NCBI GenBank assembly: GCA_949286985.1
Contig: CASEEM010000004.1
Span: 31,164 to 95,163, forward strand
DNA from: an uncultured Eubacteriales bacterium
GTDB lineage: Bacteria > Bacillota > Clostridia > Peptostreptococcales > Anaerovoracaceae
Direction: 5' to 3'
DNA length: 64,000 nucleotides
The position numbers and the translations under genes were made by a program. The notes under the pieces were generated by a model. That model was not told where the DNA came from and searched no databases. It saw only the letters and a list, made by a program, of their open reading frames with translations. The number at the start of each line of letters is the position of its first letter. The stretch's first letter is position 1. Shown here one piece after another: positions 1 to 9,113 of this stretch.

Positions 1-2081
1 TGCTCGCCCGCAGAAATGCCGTCGATGATTCCTTCTATGCGGAGAAGGCCGCTTCCGATATCCTGATGAATCAATTCGGCGTCACCTCGCTGCTTTCCCT
101 GGATCTCGCAGACAGGCCGGAATTGACGGCCGCCTTCGGCTCGCTGCTCCTCTATCTCTTTGAAACGCAGAAGGAAGCCCCGCGTCAGATTAAGACCCTC
201 GAGGTGCGTCATCCGAACGATACCATGCTCCTCGACCGCGCGACGATTCGCAATCTCGAGCTCCTCGAGACGCAGTATGATCATAAGCGCATCGGATCCC
301 TCCTCGGCGTCGTCGATCGCACCAAGACGGCCATGGGCGGAAGACTCCTCAAAAGGTTCCTCAAGGAACCGCTCAAGAATGCCGATGATATCAATGCACG
401 TCTCGATGCCGTCGAGCAGCTGATGAACCATCCGCCGCTTCGTGCCGAAATCATCCGGTCCCTTAAGGAGATCTACGATTTCGAACGACTCTCCGCCAGA
501 ATTGCCGGCGGAAGGGCGAATGCGAAGGACATGGCCGCACTTCGCCAAACGCTCGGCGCACTCCCGTCGCTTCGCGAAGCACTGAATCATTACAGCGATG
601 CGCTGCTCTCTGCCATCCGCGAATCCATCGGAAACTTCGAAGAGGTGAAAGCGCTCCTGGAGCGTGCCGTTGTCGAGGATCCGCCTTATACCATCACGGA
701 AGGGGGCATCTTCCGCGAAGGATACTCCGAGGAGCTGGATACTCTCAAAGAATCCATCAAAGAAGCTAAAGACTGGATAAGCACGCTCGAAACCACGGAG
801 CGCGAGCGCACCGGCATCAAAGGCCTTCGCGTCGGATATAACAAGGTCTTCGGTTATTATATCGATATCAGCAAGTCGAATCTTGCACTCGTACCGCCGG
901 AATATGTCCGCAAGCAGACCCTTGTCAATAATGAGCGCTATATCACGCCGGAGCAGAAGGAGAAGGAGAGCCTGGTCCTCTCGGCCGAAGCCAAGATCAA
1001 CGCGCTCGAAACAAAGCTCTTCCGCGAGCTTCGCGCCTCGCTCGATCCGTATCTTCTGCCGCTGCAGCAGGCATCGAGTGCCGTCGCCTTGCTCGACGTC
1101 CTCGTATCCTTTGCCGAGGTCTCTCAGAGCCACGGATATAAGAAGCCGGTCGTCGATGACAGCCTGGAGCTCTCGATTGTAAACGGCCGCCATCCGGCTG
1201 TCGAACAGCTGATCGGAGAAGGGCTCTTCGTTGCCAATTCCGTCACGATGAACGGGGAGGACCGAAGCCTTCTTCTCATCACCGGACCGAATATGTCCGG
1301 CAAATCCACCTATATGCGCCAAACGGCCATCCTCGTCCTGATGGCCCAAATCGGCTGCTTTCTCCCGTGCGACAGTGCGCACATCGGTGTCGTTGACCGC
1401 GTATTCACCCGCATCGGCGCCTCCGATAACCTGTCTTACGGTCAATCGACCTTCTATATCGAGATGAGCGAGCTCGCCGGAATTCTCCGCCATGCGACGG
1501 CGCGGAGTCTCATTCTCCTGGATGAAATCGGACGCGGCACCAGCACCTTTGACGGCATGTCCATCGCCTGGGCTACGGCAGAATACCTCCAGGATCCGGC
1601 ACACCGGACGCGCACGCTCTTCGCTACGCATTATCACGAACTGACGGCGCTGGCCGACACGCATCCGTCCGTTCACAACTTATCGGTTGCCGTCAGCGAG
1701 CAGGGGAAGGACATCGTCTTCCTTCATCGCATCATCGAAAGCCCGGCCAGCAAGAGTTACGGCATCCACGTCGCGAAGATTGCCGGCGTGCCGGAGGAGA
1801 TACGCAAAAATGCTGCGCGAAAGCTCCGTATCCTGGAATCTTCCCCGCAGCATACGCTGACCAGTGAGCAGATTTCGCTGTTCGCAGCCTTCACTGAGGA
1901 AGAGGATCCTATCGACGAGGAGCCGATCGATCGACCGAAGGCGGAATTCGCTTCGCGTCTCGTCGCGGAGCTTGGATCCGTCGATCTCGACCGTCTGACA
2001 CCGTTCGATGCACTCCTCAAGCTGCGCGAATGGAAGGAAGAGCTCGCGAATACCCTAAATATTGAAAACAGAGGAGAATGA
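1..2081 (+). CDS. mutS: DNA mismatch repair protein MutS (5' partial)
   Basis: ATP-dependent mismatch sensor that binds mispaired DNA and recruits MutL. The reading frame is open from base 3 of the window, so the gene enters from the left. About 690 residues are present, against roughly 860 for the family, so the N-terminal mismatch-binding part is outside. Core and clamp domains are followed by the ATPase with Walker A GPNMSGKST (near 1285-1311) and Walker B/signature LDEIGRGTSTFDG (near 1519-1557), then the C-terminal helical region. The stop overlaps the leader of mutL, whose ATG is one base further on, so the two are co-transcribed. The ATG at 66 is internal and not the real start. Identification is certain. 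Confidence 0.97.
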   Translation, partial: LARRNAVDDSFYAEKAASDILMNQFGVTSLLSLDLADRPELTAAFGSLLLYLFETQKEAPRQIKTLEVRHPNDTMLLDRATIRNLELLETQYDHKRIGSLLGVVDRTKTAMGGRLLKRFLKEPLKNADDINARLDAVEQLMNHPPLRAEIIRSLKEIYDFERLSARIAGGRANAKDMAALRQTLGALPSLREALNHYSDALLSAIRESIGNFEEVKALLERAVVEDPPYTITEGGIFREGYSEELDTLKESIKEAKDWISTLETTERERTGIKGLRVGYNKVFGYYIDISKSNLALVPPEYVRKQTLVNNERYITPEQKEKESLVLSAEAKINALETKLFRELRASLDPYLLPLQQASSAVALLDVLVSFAEVSQSHGYKKPVVDDSLELSIVNGRHPAVEQLIGEGLFVANSVTMNGEDRSLLLITGPNMSGKSTYMRQTAILVLMAQIGCFLPCDSAHIGVVDRVFTRIGASDNLSYGQSTFYIEMSELAGILRHATARSLILLDEIGRGTSTFDGMSIAWATAEYLQDPAHRTRTLFATHYHELTALADTHPSVHNLSVAVSEQGKDIVFLHRIIESPASKSYGIHVAKIAGVPEEIRKNAARKLRILESSPQHTLTSEQISLFAAFTEEEDPIDEEPIDRPKAEFASRLVAELGSVDLDRLTPFDALLKLREWKEELANTLNIENRGE

Positions 2082-2082
2082 C

Positions 2083-3918
2083 ATGATTCGTGTCCTGGAA
2101 CCTTATATTGCAGATAAAATCGCTGCCGGCGAAGTGACCGAGCGTCCGCTCTCCGTCGTCAAGGAGCTCGTCGAGAATTCCATCGATGCCGGTGCGAGCG
2201 AGATCATTGTCGAGATTCGCCACGGAGGGAAGACCTATCTTCGTGTGACCGATAACGGTTCCGGCATTCCGGCGGATGAGGTCGAAACAGCATTTCTCCG
2301 TCATGCAACAGGGAAGATTTCCACGCTGGCAGATCTCGGGCGCATCGAGTCGCTCGGCTTTCGCGGTGAGGCACTCGCCAGTATCGCCGCCGTCTCCCGC
2401 GTCACCGTCTACACAAGGACCGAGGAGGAGCCCCTCGGCGTGAAGCTCCTCCTCCACGGCGGCACGAAGGTCGGCGGCGAGACTGCCGGCGTGAACAAGG
2501 GGACGACCATGGTCGTGGAGGACCTGTTCTACAACACGCCGGCCCGCCGCAAATTCCTGAAGTCGGATGCGGCGGAGGCGAGTGCCGTGATAGAACTCCT
2601 CCAACACCTGGCCGTCTATTATGCGAATATCGCATTCCGCTTGATCAACAACGGACAAACCGTCCTTTCCACGACCGGAAACGGTAATGTCCTGATGACC
2701 ATTAAGACCCTGTATCCGTCCTTCCATGACCTCCTCAAGATCGAAGGTCCGATCGAAGATGGAACGCATACTTCGAAGGTCCGCGGATACGTCTCCGGTC
2801 CGGGAGAAACGCTGTCGACGAGAAGGGGACAGCTTTTCTTCGTGAACGGCCGTATCGTTTCGAGCAAAATCATCGAAAAAGGCATCAAGAAGGGGTACGG
2901 CGACCGCGTCTTTTCGGGACATCCGATCGCCATTCTCTTCCTGAACGTCCCGCCGGAATCCATCGATGTCAACATCCATCCGACAAAACGCGAAATCAAA
3001 TTCCTCGATGAAAAGGCGATTGAAAGCGGCGTCGCCGCTGCGGTCGGGAGCATCCTCCCGCTCACCGAAGCCATTCCGAAGGCACCGACAGCGCAGGAGA
3101 CCCCTTGGACCGGGGAACAGGTCGCCCTTTCCTTGGAGGAAGAGCCTCTCCCGGCGGATCCCGTCGTACAGGAGGAAGAGCTTCCGATCCGCGAATACCT
3201 TGCTCGAATCGAAAGAAGGCATGAAGGTGTCGACAAAGTATCACAGGATATTAACAGAGCCTCGGACGAGAATGATATAATAAATATATCTTCACAGGAT
3301 CCTGCCCGAAAGACTGTCCTTCTTCCGGAGCCGGAGCATCGTCCGTTCGATTTCTCGCATCTCATCATCCGCGGATACGTTTTCCGAACGTATATCATCA
3401 CGGAATCGGAAGGAACGCTTTATATCATCGACCAGCATGCTGCGCATGAACGCATTCTCTATGAGAAGATGATTCATCGTTATAACGAACGAACCCATGT
3501 GCCGCAGCCGCTCCTCGTTCCTTTTGAAATTGAAGTATCGAGCGATATCTATCACGGAGAGCGCTCCTTTCTCGAGGATCTCCGGGCCTTCGGATACGAT
3601 ATCGAAGACTTCGGCGTCAATACCTTCCGCATCCGAGGCATTCCGGAGGACATGGAGCCGGGCGAGGCCGAGCGTTTTCTCCGCAGCTTCTTAAACGAAG
3701 CGGGCAGCGAAGACTCTGTCCGCGGCCCGGTTTTGGCCAAATGGATCATGCGATCCTGCAAGGCGGCCGTCAAAGGCAATGACGACCTTTCGGAAGAAGA
3801 GCAGCGGGCCTTGCTCAAGGAGCTTTCCTCGTGTCGCAATCCGTTCAGCTGTCCGCACGGACGCCCGGTCTTCATCCGCATCTCAAGAGGGGAGGTCGAA
3901 CGCGCCTTTAAGCGCTGA
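2083..3918 (+). CDS. mutL: DNA mismatch repair endonuclease MutL
   Basis: Partner of MutS that couples mismatch recognition to strand nicking. The N-terminal GHKL ATPase shows ENSIDAGA, DNGSGI and GFRGEALAS. The C-terminal domain carries DQHAAHE-x4-E (D450, E456, E461) and CPHGRP (C590), the metal-site motifs of the endonuclease-type MutL found in bacteria without MutH. I start at 2083 because GAGGAG at 2071-2076 is well spaced from that ATG and the protein then begins MIRVLEP like its relatives; an in-frame ATG at 2062 lies inside mutS and has no ribosome binding site. At 611 residues it is of normal length. The middle linker, around residues 320-420, is acidic and variable. Confidence 0.97.
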   Translation: MIRVLEPYIADKIAAGEVTERPLSVVKELVENSIDAGASEIIVEIRHGGKTYLRVTDNGSGIPADEVETAFLRHATGKISTLADLGRIESLGFRGEALASIAAVSRVTVYTRTEEEPLGVKLLLHGGTKVGGETAGVNKGTTMVVEDLFYNTPARRKFLKSDAAEASAVIELLQHLAVYYANIAFRLINNGQTVLSTTGNGNVLMTIKTLYPSFHDLLKIEGPIEDGTHTSKVRGYVSGPGETLSTRRGQLFFVNGRIVSSKIIEKGIKKGYGDRVFSGHPIAILFLNVPPESIDVNIHPTKREIKFLDEKAIESGVAAAVGSILPLTEAIPKAPTAQETPWTGEQVALSLEEEPLPADPVVQEEELPIREYLARIERRHEGVDKVSQDINRASDENDIINISSQDPARKTVLLPEPEHRPFDFSHLIIRGYVFRTYIITESEGTLYIIDQHAAHERILYEKMIHRYNERTHVPQPLLVPFEIEVSSDIYHGERSFLEDLRAFGYDIEDFGVNTFRIRGIPEDMEPGEAERFLRSFLNEAGSEDSVRGPVLAKWIMRSCKAAVKGNDDLSEEEQRALLKELSSCRNPFSCPHGRPVFIRISRGEVERAFKR

Positions 3919-3978
3919 TCCGGCTCCCGTGAGACTACGTCTCCGTAAGAACCAAACATTCTACAAGGAGTATTGATT

Positions 3979-4905
3979 ATGACAACATCTTCCACCAACC
4001 GCACAGTTTACGTTATTGCAGGACCGACTGCCGTCGGCAAGAGCGCCGTCGCCTTCCAATTGGCGAAGCGCATCGGCGGCGAAATCGTGAACTGCGATTC
4101 CGTACAATTGTATAAATATATGGATATCGGCAGTGCGAAGCCGACGGTCCGTGAGATGAAGGAGGTCCCGCATCATCTCTTCAATCTCGTTGAACCGAGT
4201 TATCATATGTCGGCCGCAAAGTATCAAAAGCTCGCTTTTACGGTCATCGATAACATCCTCGCACGCGGCAAGACGCCGATTCTCGTCGGAGGCACCGGAC
4301 TGTATCTCAATTCCGTCCTCTACAAGATGGATTTTGCCAGGAAGCCGGTCAATATGGAGCGACGCCGGGCTCTCGAGCATTTGGCCGAGAAGAGAGGCAA
4401 TCAATACCTCTACGAACTTCTGACCGCCGTCGATCCGGACGCCGCATCGCGCATTCATCCGAACAACACGAGAAAGGTCATCCGCGCCATTGAAGCTTAT
4501 GAGCTCGGATCCCAGATCAAGCCGATGGATGAACTCGAGAAGAATACCGATTACGATTTTCGTGTCTACGGCTTGACCATGAACCGCCCGTGGCTCTACG
4601 ATCGCATCAACCGCCGCGTCATCCGTCTCTTTAAGGACGGCCTTTTGGATGAGGTCAAGGATCTCCTCGCACGCGGCTATGACGAGACGTGCCCGGCGAT
4701 GAAGGGTATCGGCTACAAGGAGGTCCTCCAATACTTCCGCGGCAATCTTTCCTTTAAGGATTGCGTCCTCGAGATCCAGAAGAACACACGCCATTATGCG
4801 AAGAGACAGCTGACCTGGCTGCGCCGCTACGGCGACATCCGCTGGATCGAGATCTCGAAGGGCATGTCCGTCGGAAGCATCGTCGATCTCATCATGAATC
4901 TTTAA
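3979..4905 (+). CDS. miaA: tRNA dimethylallyltransferase MiaA
   Basis: Transfers a dimethylallyl group to N6 of A37 in tRNAs that read UNN codons. The P-loop GPTAVGKS lies at residues 15-22, followed by the family motif NCDSVQLYKYMDIGSAKP and the downstream GGTGLYLNS. Length is 308 residues, typical. The ATG at 3979 is preferred because AAGGAG at 3965-3970 sits 8 bases upstream; a TTG at 3973 would give two extra residues. It follows mutL by 60 bases, a common clostridial order. The place often held by hfq after miaA is taken here by a recombinase gene 13 bases downstream. Confidence 0.96.
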   Translation: MTTSSTNRTVYVIAGPTAVGKSAVAFQLAKRIGGEIVNCDSVQLYKYMDIGSAKPTVREMKEVPHHLFNLVEPSYHMSAAKYQKLAFTVIDNILARGKTPILVGGTGLYLNSVLYKMDFARKPVNMERRRALEHLAEKRGNQYLYELLTAVDPDAASRIHPNNTRKVIRAIEAYELGSQIKPMDELEKNTDYDFRVYGLTMNRPWLYDRINRRVIRLFKDGLLDEVKDLLARGYDETCPAMKGIGYKEVLQYFRGNLSFKDCVLEIQKNTRHYAKRQLTWLRRYGDIRWIEISKGMSVGSIVDLIMNL

Positions 4906-4918
4906 AGGAAACGCAGCC

Positions 4919-6067
4919 ATGAAGCAGGACGACAGAGAGAAGGCGAGGAGAGAAGTCTCCTATAATAACAAAAGCGACCGACCGAGCAATATCATCGAAA
5001 ATGAACGGGATATCTTCCTTCGCTGTGAAGAAATTGAACAGGAATTTCCTCGCTGGTTTCGTTCTTATTGCATCTATTTGAAGGGCAATCTCCTCCCGAT
5101 GTCGCGTCTTGTCTATCTTCAAGACGTCCGCGCCTTCCTTCTTTATCTCATCCACGACACCGGCCTCACCGAAGCCGATACCGTCAAAGAGATTACGAAG
5201 GAGGAGCTCGCCTCGGTTCAGGCACGCGATGTCAACGATTATATCAATTATTGCCGTAATTATACCGCCGAGGAAAACGGACGCACCGTCTTATACGAGA
5301 ATACGAATAAGACGCTTGCACGCAAGAAGTCGGCGCTGTCCGTGTTCTTTAAAGAACTGTATCGCGAAGGCATCCTGTCGAAGAATATTACCGACGCCTT
5401 CGACCCCATCCGCGTACCGAAGCCCGGCGAACGCGAGATCAAAGCGCTTCGCGATGATGAAGTCATGGTCATGCTGGACGCCGTCACGACGGGAAGCGGT
5501 CTGACGCCGCACGAGCGCTCTTACTGGGAGAAGACCAAATACCGTGACAAGTGCATTCTCGTCATGTTCCTCACATACGGACTCCGCCTCCAGGAGCTTC
5601 AGCAGCTCAACCTCTCGTCCATCAATTTCTCCCGCGGAGAGTTCAAAATCTACCGCAAGAGGGGCAAGGAAGCCATCATGCCGCTCAATCGTTCCGTTGA
5701 GATGGTATTGAACGATTATCTCAAGAACGAGCGCGATCACATACGAATTCGCGAAGGGGAGGAGGATGCGCTCTTTCTCTCACTGCAGGGACGCCGCATG
5801 ACCCAGCGCGCCATCCGTGAGCTCGTCAAGAAATATACCTCGATCCCGCTCCATACCACGCGCCGCGGCGGATACAGCCCGCATAAGCTGCGCGCCACCG
5901 CCGCCACCAGTCTGATCGGTCGCGGCAATTCCATCTATGATGTCCAGGCCTTGCTGGACCATGAACAGGTCACGACGACGCAGCTCTATGCTTCGCATAA
6001 GATGAATGTCAAGCGCGACCTCGTCAAGAATATGGAATGGGAACTCGAAAGAAAGGATCAAGAATAA
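4919..6067 (+). CDS. Tyrosine recombinase, XerC/XerD type
   Basis: A 382-residue tyrosine recombinase with an N-terminal SAM-like core-binding region (about 40-150) and a C-terminal catalytic domain. By eye the catalytic set is complete: R223 in GLR, K250, H322-x-x-R325, H348 and nucleophile Y357. It has no arm-binding or phage-integrase extension, and no attachment-site repeats are visible around it, so a housekeeping Xer enzyme acting at dif is more likely than a mobile-element integrase. It is embedded between miaA and a metabolic gene, with 13 bases upstream and one base downstream separating the frames. The first 35 residues are charged and longer than in XerC or XerD. Whether it is the only chromosomal Xer cannot be told from this window. 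Confidence 0.88.
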   Translation: MKQDDREKARREVSYNNKSDRPSNIIENERDIFLRCEEIEQEFPRWFRSYCIYLKGNLLPMSRLVYLQDVRAFLLYLIHDTGLTEADTVKEITKEELASVQARDVNDYINYCRNYTAEENGRTVLYENTNKTLARKKSALSVFFKELYREGILSKNITDAFDPIRVPKPGEREIKALRDDEVMVMLDAVTTGSGLTPHERSYWEKTKYRDKCILVMFLTYGLRLQELQQLNLSSINFSRGEFKIYRKRGKEAIMPLNRSVEMVLNDYLKNERDHIRIREGEEDALFLSLQGRRMTQRAIRELVKKYTSIPLHTTRRGGYSPHKLRATAATSLIGRGNSIYDVQALLDHEQVTTTQLYASHKMNVKRDLVKNMEWELERKDQE

Positions 6068-6068
6068 C

Positions 6069-7379
6069 GTGTCTTTGAACTCATACGAAAAGTATCTTAC
6101 CGAAGAATGGGGCATCTCTCCGGAGGTTCTCTCGCTCATCAATGCCTGCGAAAAGCGCCTTATGGCGCGCTTTCGATCGCTCGATGAGAAGCTGGCCGTC
6201 AATCAGCTGAAGGTTCTGAAAGCGATGCAGGAGAACAACCTCAGCGATTCGCATTTCGCCTGGAATACCGGATACGGCTATGATGATGCCGGACGCGAGA
6301 CGGTGGAGCGCATTTTCGCAAGCGTCTTTCATACCGAAGCAGCCCTCGTTCGACCGAATCTCGTCAACGGAACGCATGCGCTGGCTGCCACGTTATTCGG
6401 CCTTCTGAAACCGGGTGAAGAGCTGCTCTATGTGACCGGAACGCCGTATGATACCCTCCAGACGGTCATCGGCCGAGAAGGGGAGGAATATAAGGGGACG
6501 CTGCGTGATTACGGCATCGCATTCCGTGAGGTGCCTCTCGATGATCAAGGGGATGTCGATCTCGACGCCGTTCGCGCCGCCGTCAGCGACCGTACACGCG
6601 TCGTCGCCATTCAGCGTTCGACAGGATATGCATGGAGACCGGCCGTTACCATCGAGAAGATTCGTGAAATCGCTTCGCTCGTCCACGAAATTCGCTCGGA
6701 TCTCATCGTCATGGTCGATAATTGTTACGGCGAATTCGTCGATATTCTTGAGCCGACCAATGTCGGCGCCGATATCATTGCCGGATCCCTTATCAAAAAT
6801 CCGGGCGGCGGCCTTGCACTGACCGGCGGATATATCTGCGGACCGGAGAAGCTCATTGAACGCATCTCCTATCGTCTGACCTGTCCGGGCATCGGTGCGG
6901 AATGCGGACTCACCTTCGGACAGAACCGTACAGTCCTCCAGGGTCTCTTCCTGGCCCCGAAGGTCACCAACGCAGCCCTTAAGGGCGCCATGCTCTGCGG
7001 CGAGGTTTATTCCTCGCTCGGCTTTGAGGTCTGCCCGTCCGTCGATACACCGCGAAGCGACATCGTGGAAGCCATTAAGTTCAATCATCCGGATCTCTGT
7101 ATCGGCTTCTGCCAGGCGATCCAGTCCGTATCTCCGGTGGAATCCTTCGTTACACCGATTCCGTGGGATATGCCGGGTTATCAGGATCAGGTCATCATGG
7201 CATCCGGTTCCTTCGTTCAGGGATCCTCCATCGAGATCAGCGCCGATGCACCGCTTCGTCCGCCGTATATCGCTTATTATCAAGGCGGACTCACCTATGA
7301 GCATGCTCGTTTCGGAATCACGAAGAGTCTGCAGGTCCTGGTCGATCGAAAGCTGATTGATGCAGCGGCCTTGCAGTAA
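6069..7379 (+). CDS. Methionine gamma-lyase family PLP enzyme (YnbB / aluminium-resistance family)
   Basis: A fold-type I PLP-dependent enzyme of the family annotated as methionine gamma-lyase-like or aluminium resistance protein (YnbB in Bacillus); the true substrate is not established. The probable Schiff-base lysine is in GSLIKNPGGGLA, following the family segment MVDNCYGEF. I use the GTG at 6069, one base after the recombinase stop, with AAAGGAT upstream at 6055-6061; this gives 436 residues, the normal length. The in-frame ATG at 6006 is inside the preceding gene. Coupling to miaA and the recombinase suggests one transcript, ending near the hairpin at 7385-7413. Confidence 0.85.
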   Translation: MSLNSYEKYLTEEWGISPEVLSLINACEKRLMARFRSLDEKLAVNQLKVLKAMQENNLSDSHFAWNTGYGYDDAGRETVERIFASVFHTEAALVRPNLVNGTHALAATLFGLLKPGEELLYVTGTPYDTLQTVIGREGEEYKGTLRDYGIAFREVPLDDQGDVDLDAVRAAVSDRTRVVAIQRSTGYAWRPAVTIEKIREIASLVHEIRSDLIVMVDNCYGEFVDILEPTNVGADIIAGSLIKNPGGGLALTGGYICGPEKLIERISYRLTCPGIGAECGLTFGQNRTVLQGLFLAPKVTNAALKGAMLCGEVYSSLGFEVCPSVDTPRSDIVEAIKFNHPDLCIGFCQAIQSVSPVESFVTPIPWDMPGYQDQVIMASGSFVQGSSIEISADAPLRPPYIAYYQGGLTYEHARFGITKSLQVLVDRKLIDAAALQ

Positions 7380-7384
7380 GAATC

Positions 7385-7413
7385 AAACTGAATTTCGGAT
7401 ACGAATTCAGTTT
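7385..7413 (+). terminator. Hairpin after the YnbB-family gene (weak terminator candidate)
   Basis: AAACTGAATT (7385-7394) pairs with AATTCAGTTT (7404-7413) over a short loop, with possible extra CG pairs inside. It is followed only by AAAAT, not a U-run, so it may be a processing or pause hairpin instead of a strong terminator. Confidence 0.4.
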
Positions 7414-7445
7414 AAAATATCACAGATACCATAGGGATCATTAAA

Positions 7446-8318
7446 ATGAAGGAAAGACCTCAGGAAGAGCTGAATCCAAGGCCTTCTTCTCACGAACCGC
7501 CGCCTTCCGATCCGAAGAAGGAGGGCAAGGGAAAGAGGATGAAAAGCTTCTTCGAGAATGCCGGAGAGAATTTCCAAAGCTCCTCGAAGATGGTTCGTTT
7601 TCGTGCGGTCGCAAAGCTTGCAGCGCTTTTGATCATTGTCATCGGCATTCCGGTGCTGATTCTTCTGTATAAGCCGGAGATGATAAGTAATGATTATTGG
7701 TCAAGTTTGTCCGTACGCCTGAAATCGCATCCTTATATCGGAGGACCGATTCTCGTTCTCCTCCAAGTCATCCAGATTTTGATTTGTTTCCTGCCGGGAC
7801 AGCCGATTCAGTTCGCTTCCAGCTATCTCTACGGCATCCTCGGCGGTCTTCTCATTTCCGTCGTCGGTGCCGTTCTCGGAACGACCATCACATACTTCTT
7901 GGCCGATTTCCTCGGACGCGATTTCATCCACCTGATCTTTGGAAAGGATCAAGTCGAACATTCCATGCGGCGTCTCAATTCGCGGCGCGCCTACGGAATT
8001 ATCTTCCTCATTTATTTGATTCCGGGTATTCCGAAGGATCTGATGAGTTATGTAGCAGGTATTTCGGATATCGAATGGAAGCCGTTCCTTGCACTCAGCA
8101 CCCTGGGACGATTACCGGCTGTCATGGTCAGTCTGACCTTCGGATATTTCATCGGCAAGAGGAATTACCTTGCTCTCGGCATCATTGCCGTCCTGATGGT
8201 CATCATTCTGGTGATCTGCTTCAAGAATCGCCGCCGCATCATGGACCGCATCGAAACAATGGCCGAAGATCAAGCCGAGAAGAATTCAAAAGCTTCGAAG
8301 AAAGCCATGAGAAAGTAA
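7446..8318 (+). CDS. TVP38/TMEM64 family (DedA-like) membrane protein
   Basis: Integral membrane protein of the TVP38/TMEM64 (SNARE-associated, DedA-like) family, whose bacterial members are thought to help lipid or membrane homeostasis. The first 55 residues are hydrophilic and rich in Pro, Lys and Glu, then there are about six hydrophobic segments. The family core is visible as FLPGQPIQFASSYLYG, the G-rich TM stretch after it, and YLIPGIPKDLMSYVAG. The C-terminus is charged and cytoplasmic-looking. The start ATG at 7446 has only a modest AGGGA upstream. It lies 66 bases after the PLP enzyme and ahead of ybaK, and may share a transcript with the latter. Specific function unknown. Confidence 0.82.
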   Translation: MKERPQEELNPRPSSHEPPPSDPKKEGKGKRMKSFFENAGENFQSSSKMVRFRAVAKLAALLIIVIGIPVLILLYKPEMISNDYWSSLSVRLKSHPYIGGPILVLLQVIQILICFLPGQPIQFASSYLYGILGGLLISVVGAVLGTTITYFLADFLGRDFIHLIFGKDQVEHSMRRLNSRRAYGIIFLIYLIPGIPKDLMSYVAGISDIEWKPFLALSTLGRLPAVMVSLTFGYFIGKRNYLALGIIAVLMVIILVICFKNRRRIMDRIETMAEDQAEKNSKASKKAMRK

Positions 8319-8363
8319 CTAAAGTAACTATTGAAACGAAAGTATTCATATCACAGGTACATT

Positions 8364-8855
8364 ATGAAAAAGCAGCACAAACAGGATAAGACGAATGCCA
8401 TGCGCTTGCTCGATCAAGCGGAAATTCCTTACGAGACAGGGGAGTACGAATATGATGAATCCGACCTCTCGGGCGACCATGTCGCTGAATATCTCGGCAT
8501 CTCCCCGGATGTCGTCTTTAAGACGCTCGTCACGGTCGGACATGATAAGAATCACTATGTCTTCGTCATTCCTTCGAGCGGTCATCTGGACCTCAAGAAG
8601 GCGGCGAAGGCTGCCAAGGTCAAAAACATCGAAATGATAGCAGTCAAAGAGCTGCTTCCGCTCACCGGTTACATCCGCGGCGGTTGCTCGCCGATCGGAA
8701 TGAAAAAGCCGTTTCCGACCTTTATCGATGAAACGGCTGTTCTGTTCGATGCGATTTATATCTCGGCAGGGAAGAGAGGCTCACAGATCATCGTCAATGC
8801 CGAAGACCTCGCAGCATATATCGGTGCATCGTTCGCAGATCTGACGGAAGAATAA
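8364..8855 (+). CDS. ybaK: YbaK/EbsC-type aminoacyl-tRNA deacylase
   Basis: Trans-editing enzyme of the YbaK/ProX fold that hydrolyses mischarged tRNA, classically Cys-tRNA(Pro). Visible family features are the conserved lysine in DVVFKTLV, the strand YVFVIPSSGHLDLKKAAKA, and GGCSPIGMKKPFPTFID in the substrate pocket. The ATG at 8364 gives 163 residues, normal for the family; an in-frame TTG at 8331 would add an unlikely basic peptide. The Shine-Dalgarno is weak (AGGTA). It ends before a strong hairpin at 8939-8974. The segment 8856-8938 holds nothing I recognise. Confidence 0.88.
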   Translation: MKKQHKQDKTNAMRLLDQAEIPYETGEYEYDESDLSGDHVAEYLGISPDVVFKTLVTVGHDKNHYVFVIPSSGHLDLKKAAKAAKVKNIEMIAVKELLPLTGYIRGGCSPIGMKKPFPTFIDETAVLFDAIYISAGKRGSQIIVNAEDLAAYIGASFADLTEE

Positions 8856-8938
8856 GAAGTAAGCGGAAAAAGGGCACTGAAATCCATAGAGTCGCACTAT
8901 TCGGACACATGATCTATCTACACAAACGAAAATCTTCC

Positions 8939-8974
8939 AAAACCCTTGAAAACAATGGCTTTTCAAGGGTTTTT
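8939..8974 (+). terminator. Rho-independent terminator after ybaK
   Basis: A 14-bp perfect stem, AAAACCCTTGAAAA (8939-8952) with TTTTCAAGGGTTTT (8960-8973), closed by a 7-base loop and running into T-rich sequence. It separates ybaK from the SOS-type promoter that follows. The A/T-rich flanks would let it work on both strands. Confidence 0.88.
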
Positions 8975-8991
8975 CTTTGTCGCCGCTTTTG

Positions 8992-9005
8992 CGAACAAAT
9001 GTTCG
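8992..9005. promoter_or_regulatory. LexA box 1
   Basis: CGAACAAATGTTCG, a close match to the Gram-positive LexA operator CGAAC-N4-GTTYC/G. It sits 8 bases upstream of the -35 element of the promoter at 9014-9042. Confidence 0.88.
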
Positions 9006-9013
9006 ATTTCCTG

Positions 9014-9042
9014 TTGACTTCTATATTTTCGGCGGTTATAAT
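9014..9042 (+). promoter_or_regulatory. Sigma-A promoter of the YneA-like gene
   Basis: TTGACT (9014-9019), 17-base spacer, TATAAT (9037-9042). It is near-consensus and flanked on both sides by identical LexA boxes, so it should be strongly repressed until DNA damage. Confidence 0.88.
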
Positions 9043-9059
9043 AAGCCTATCAAAGAAAA

Positions 9060-9073
9060 CGAACAAATGTTCG
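9060..9073. promoter_or_regulatory. LexA box 2
   Basis: A second CGAACAAATGTTCG, identical to box 1, placed just downstream of the expected transcription start. The centres of the two boxes are 68 bases apart, with the promoter between them. Confidence 0.88.
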
Positions 9074-9113
9074 CATCCGAGAGCGCACCTCGGAATCATG
9101 AAGGAGGCTTATT

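Noticed and set aside
4919-6067. Integrase of a mobile element
   Set aside because: No flanking repeats, cargo or tRNA target are present; it is tightly packed in a housekeeping transcription unit.
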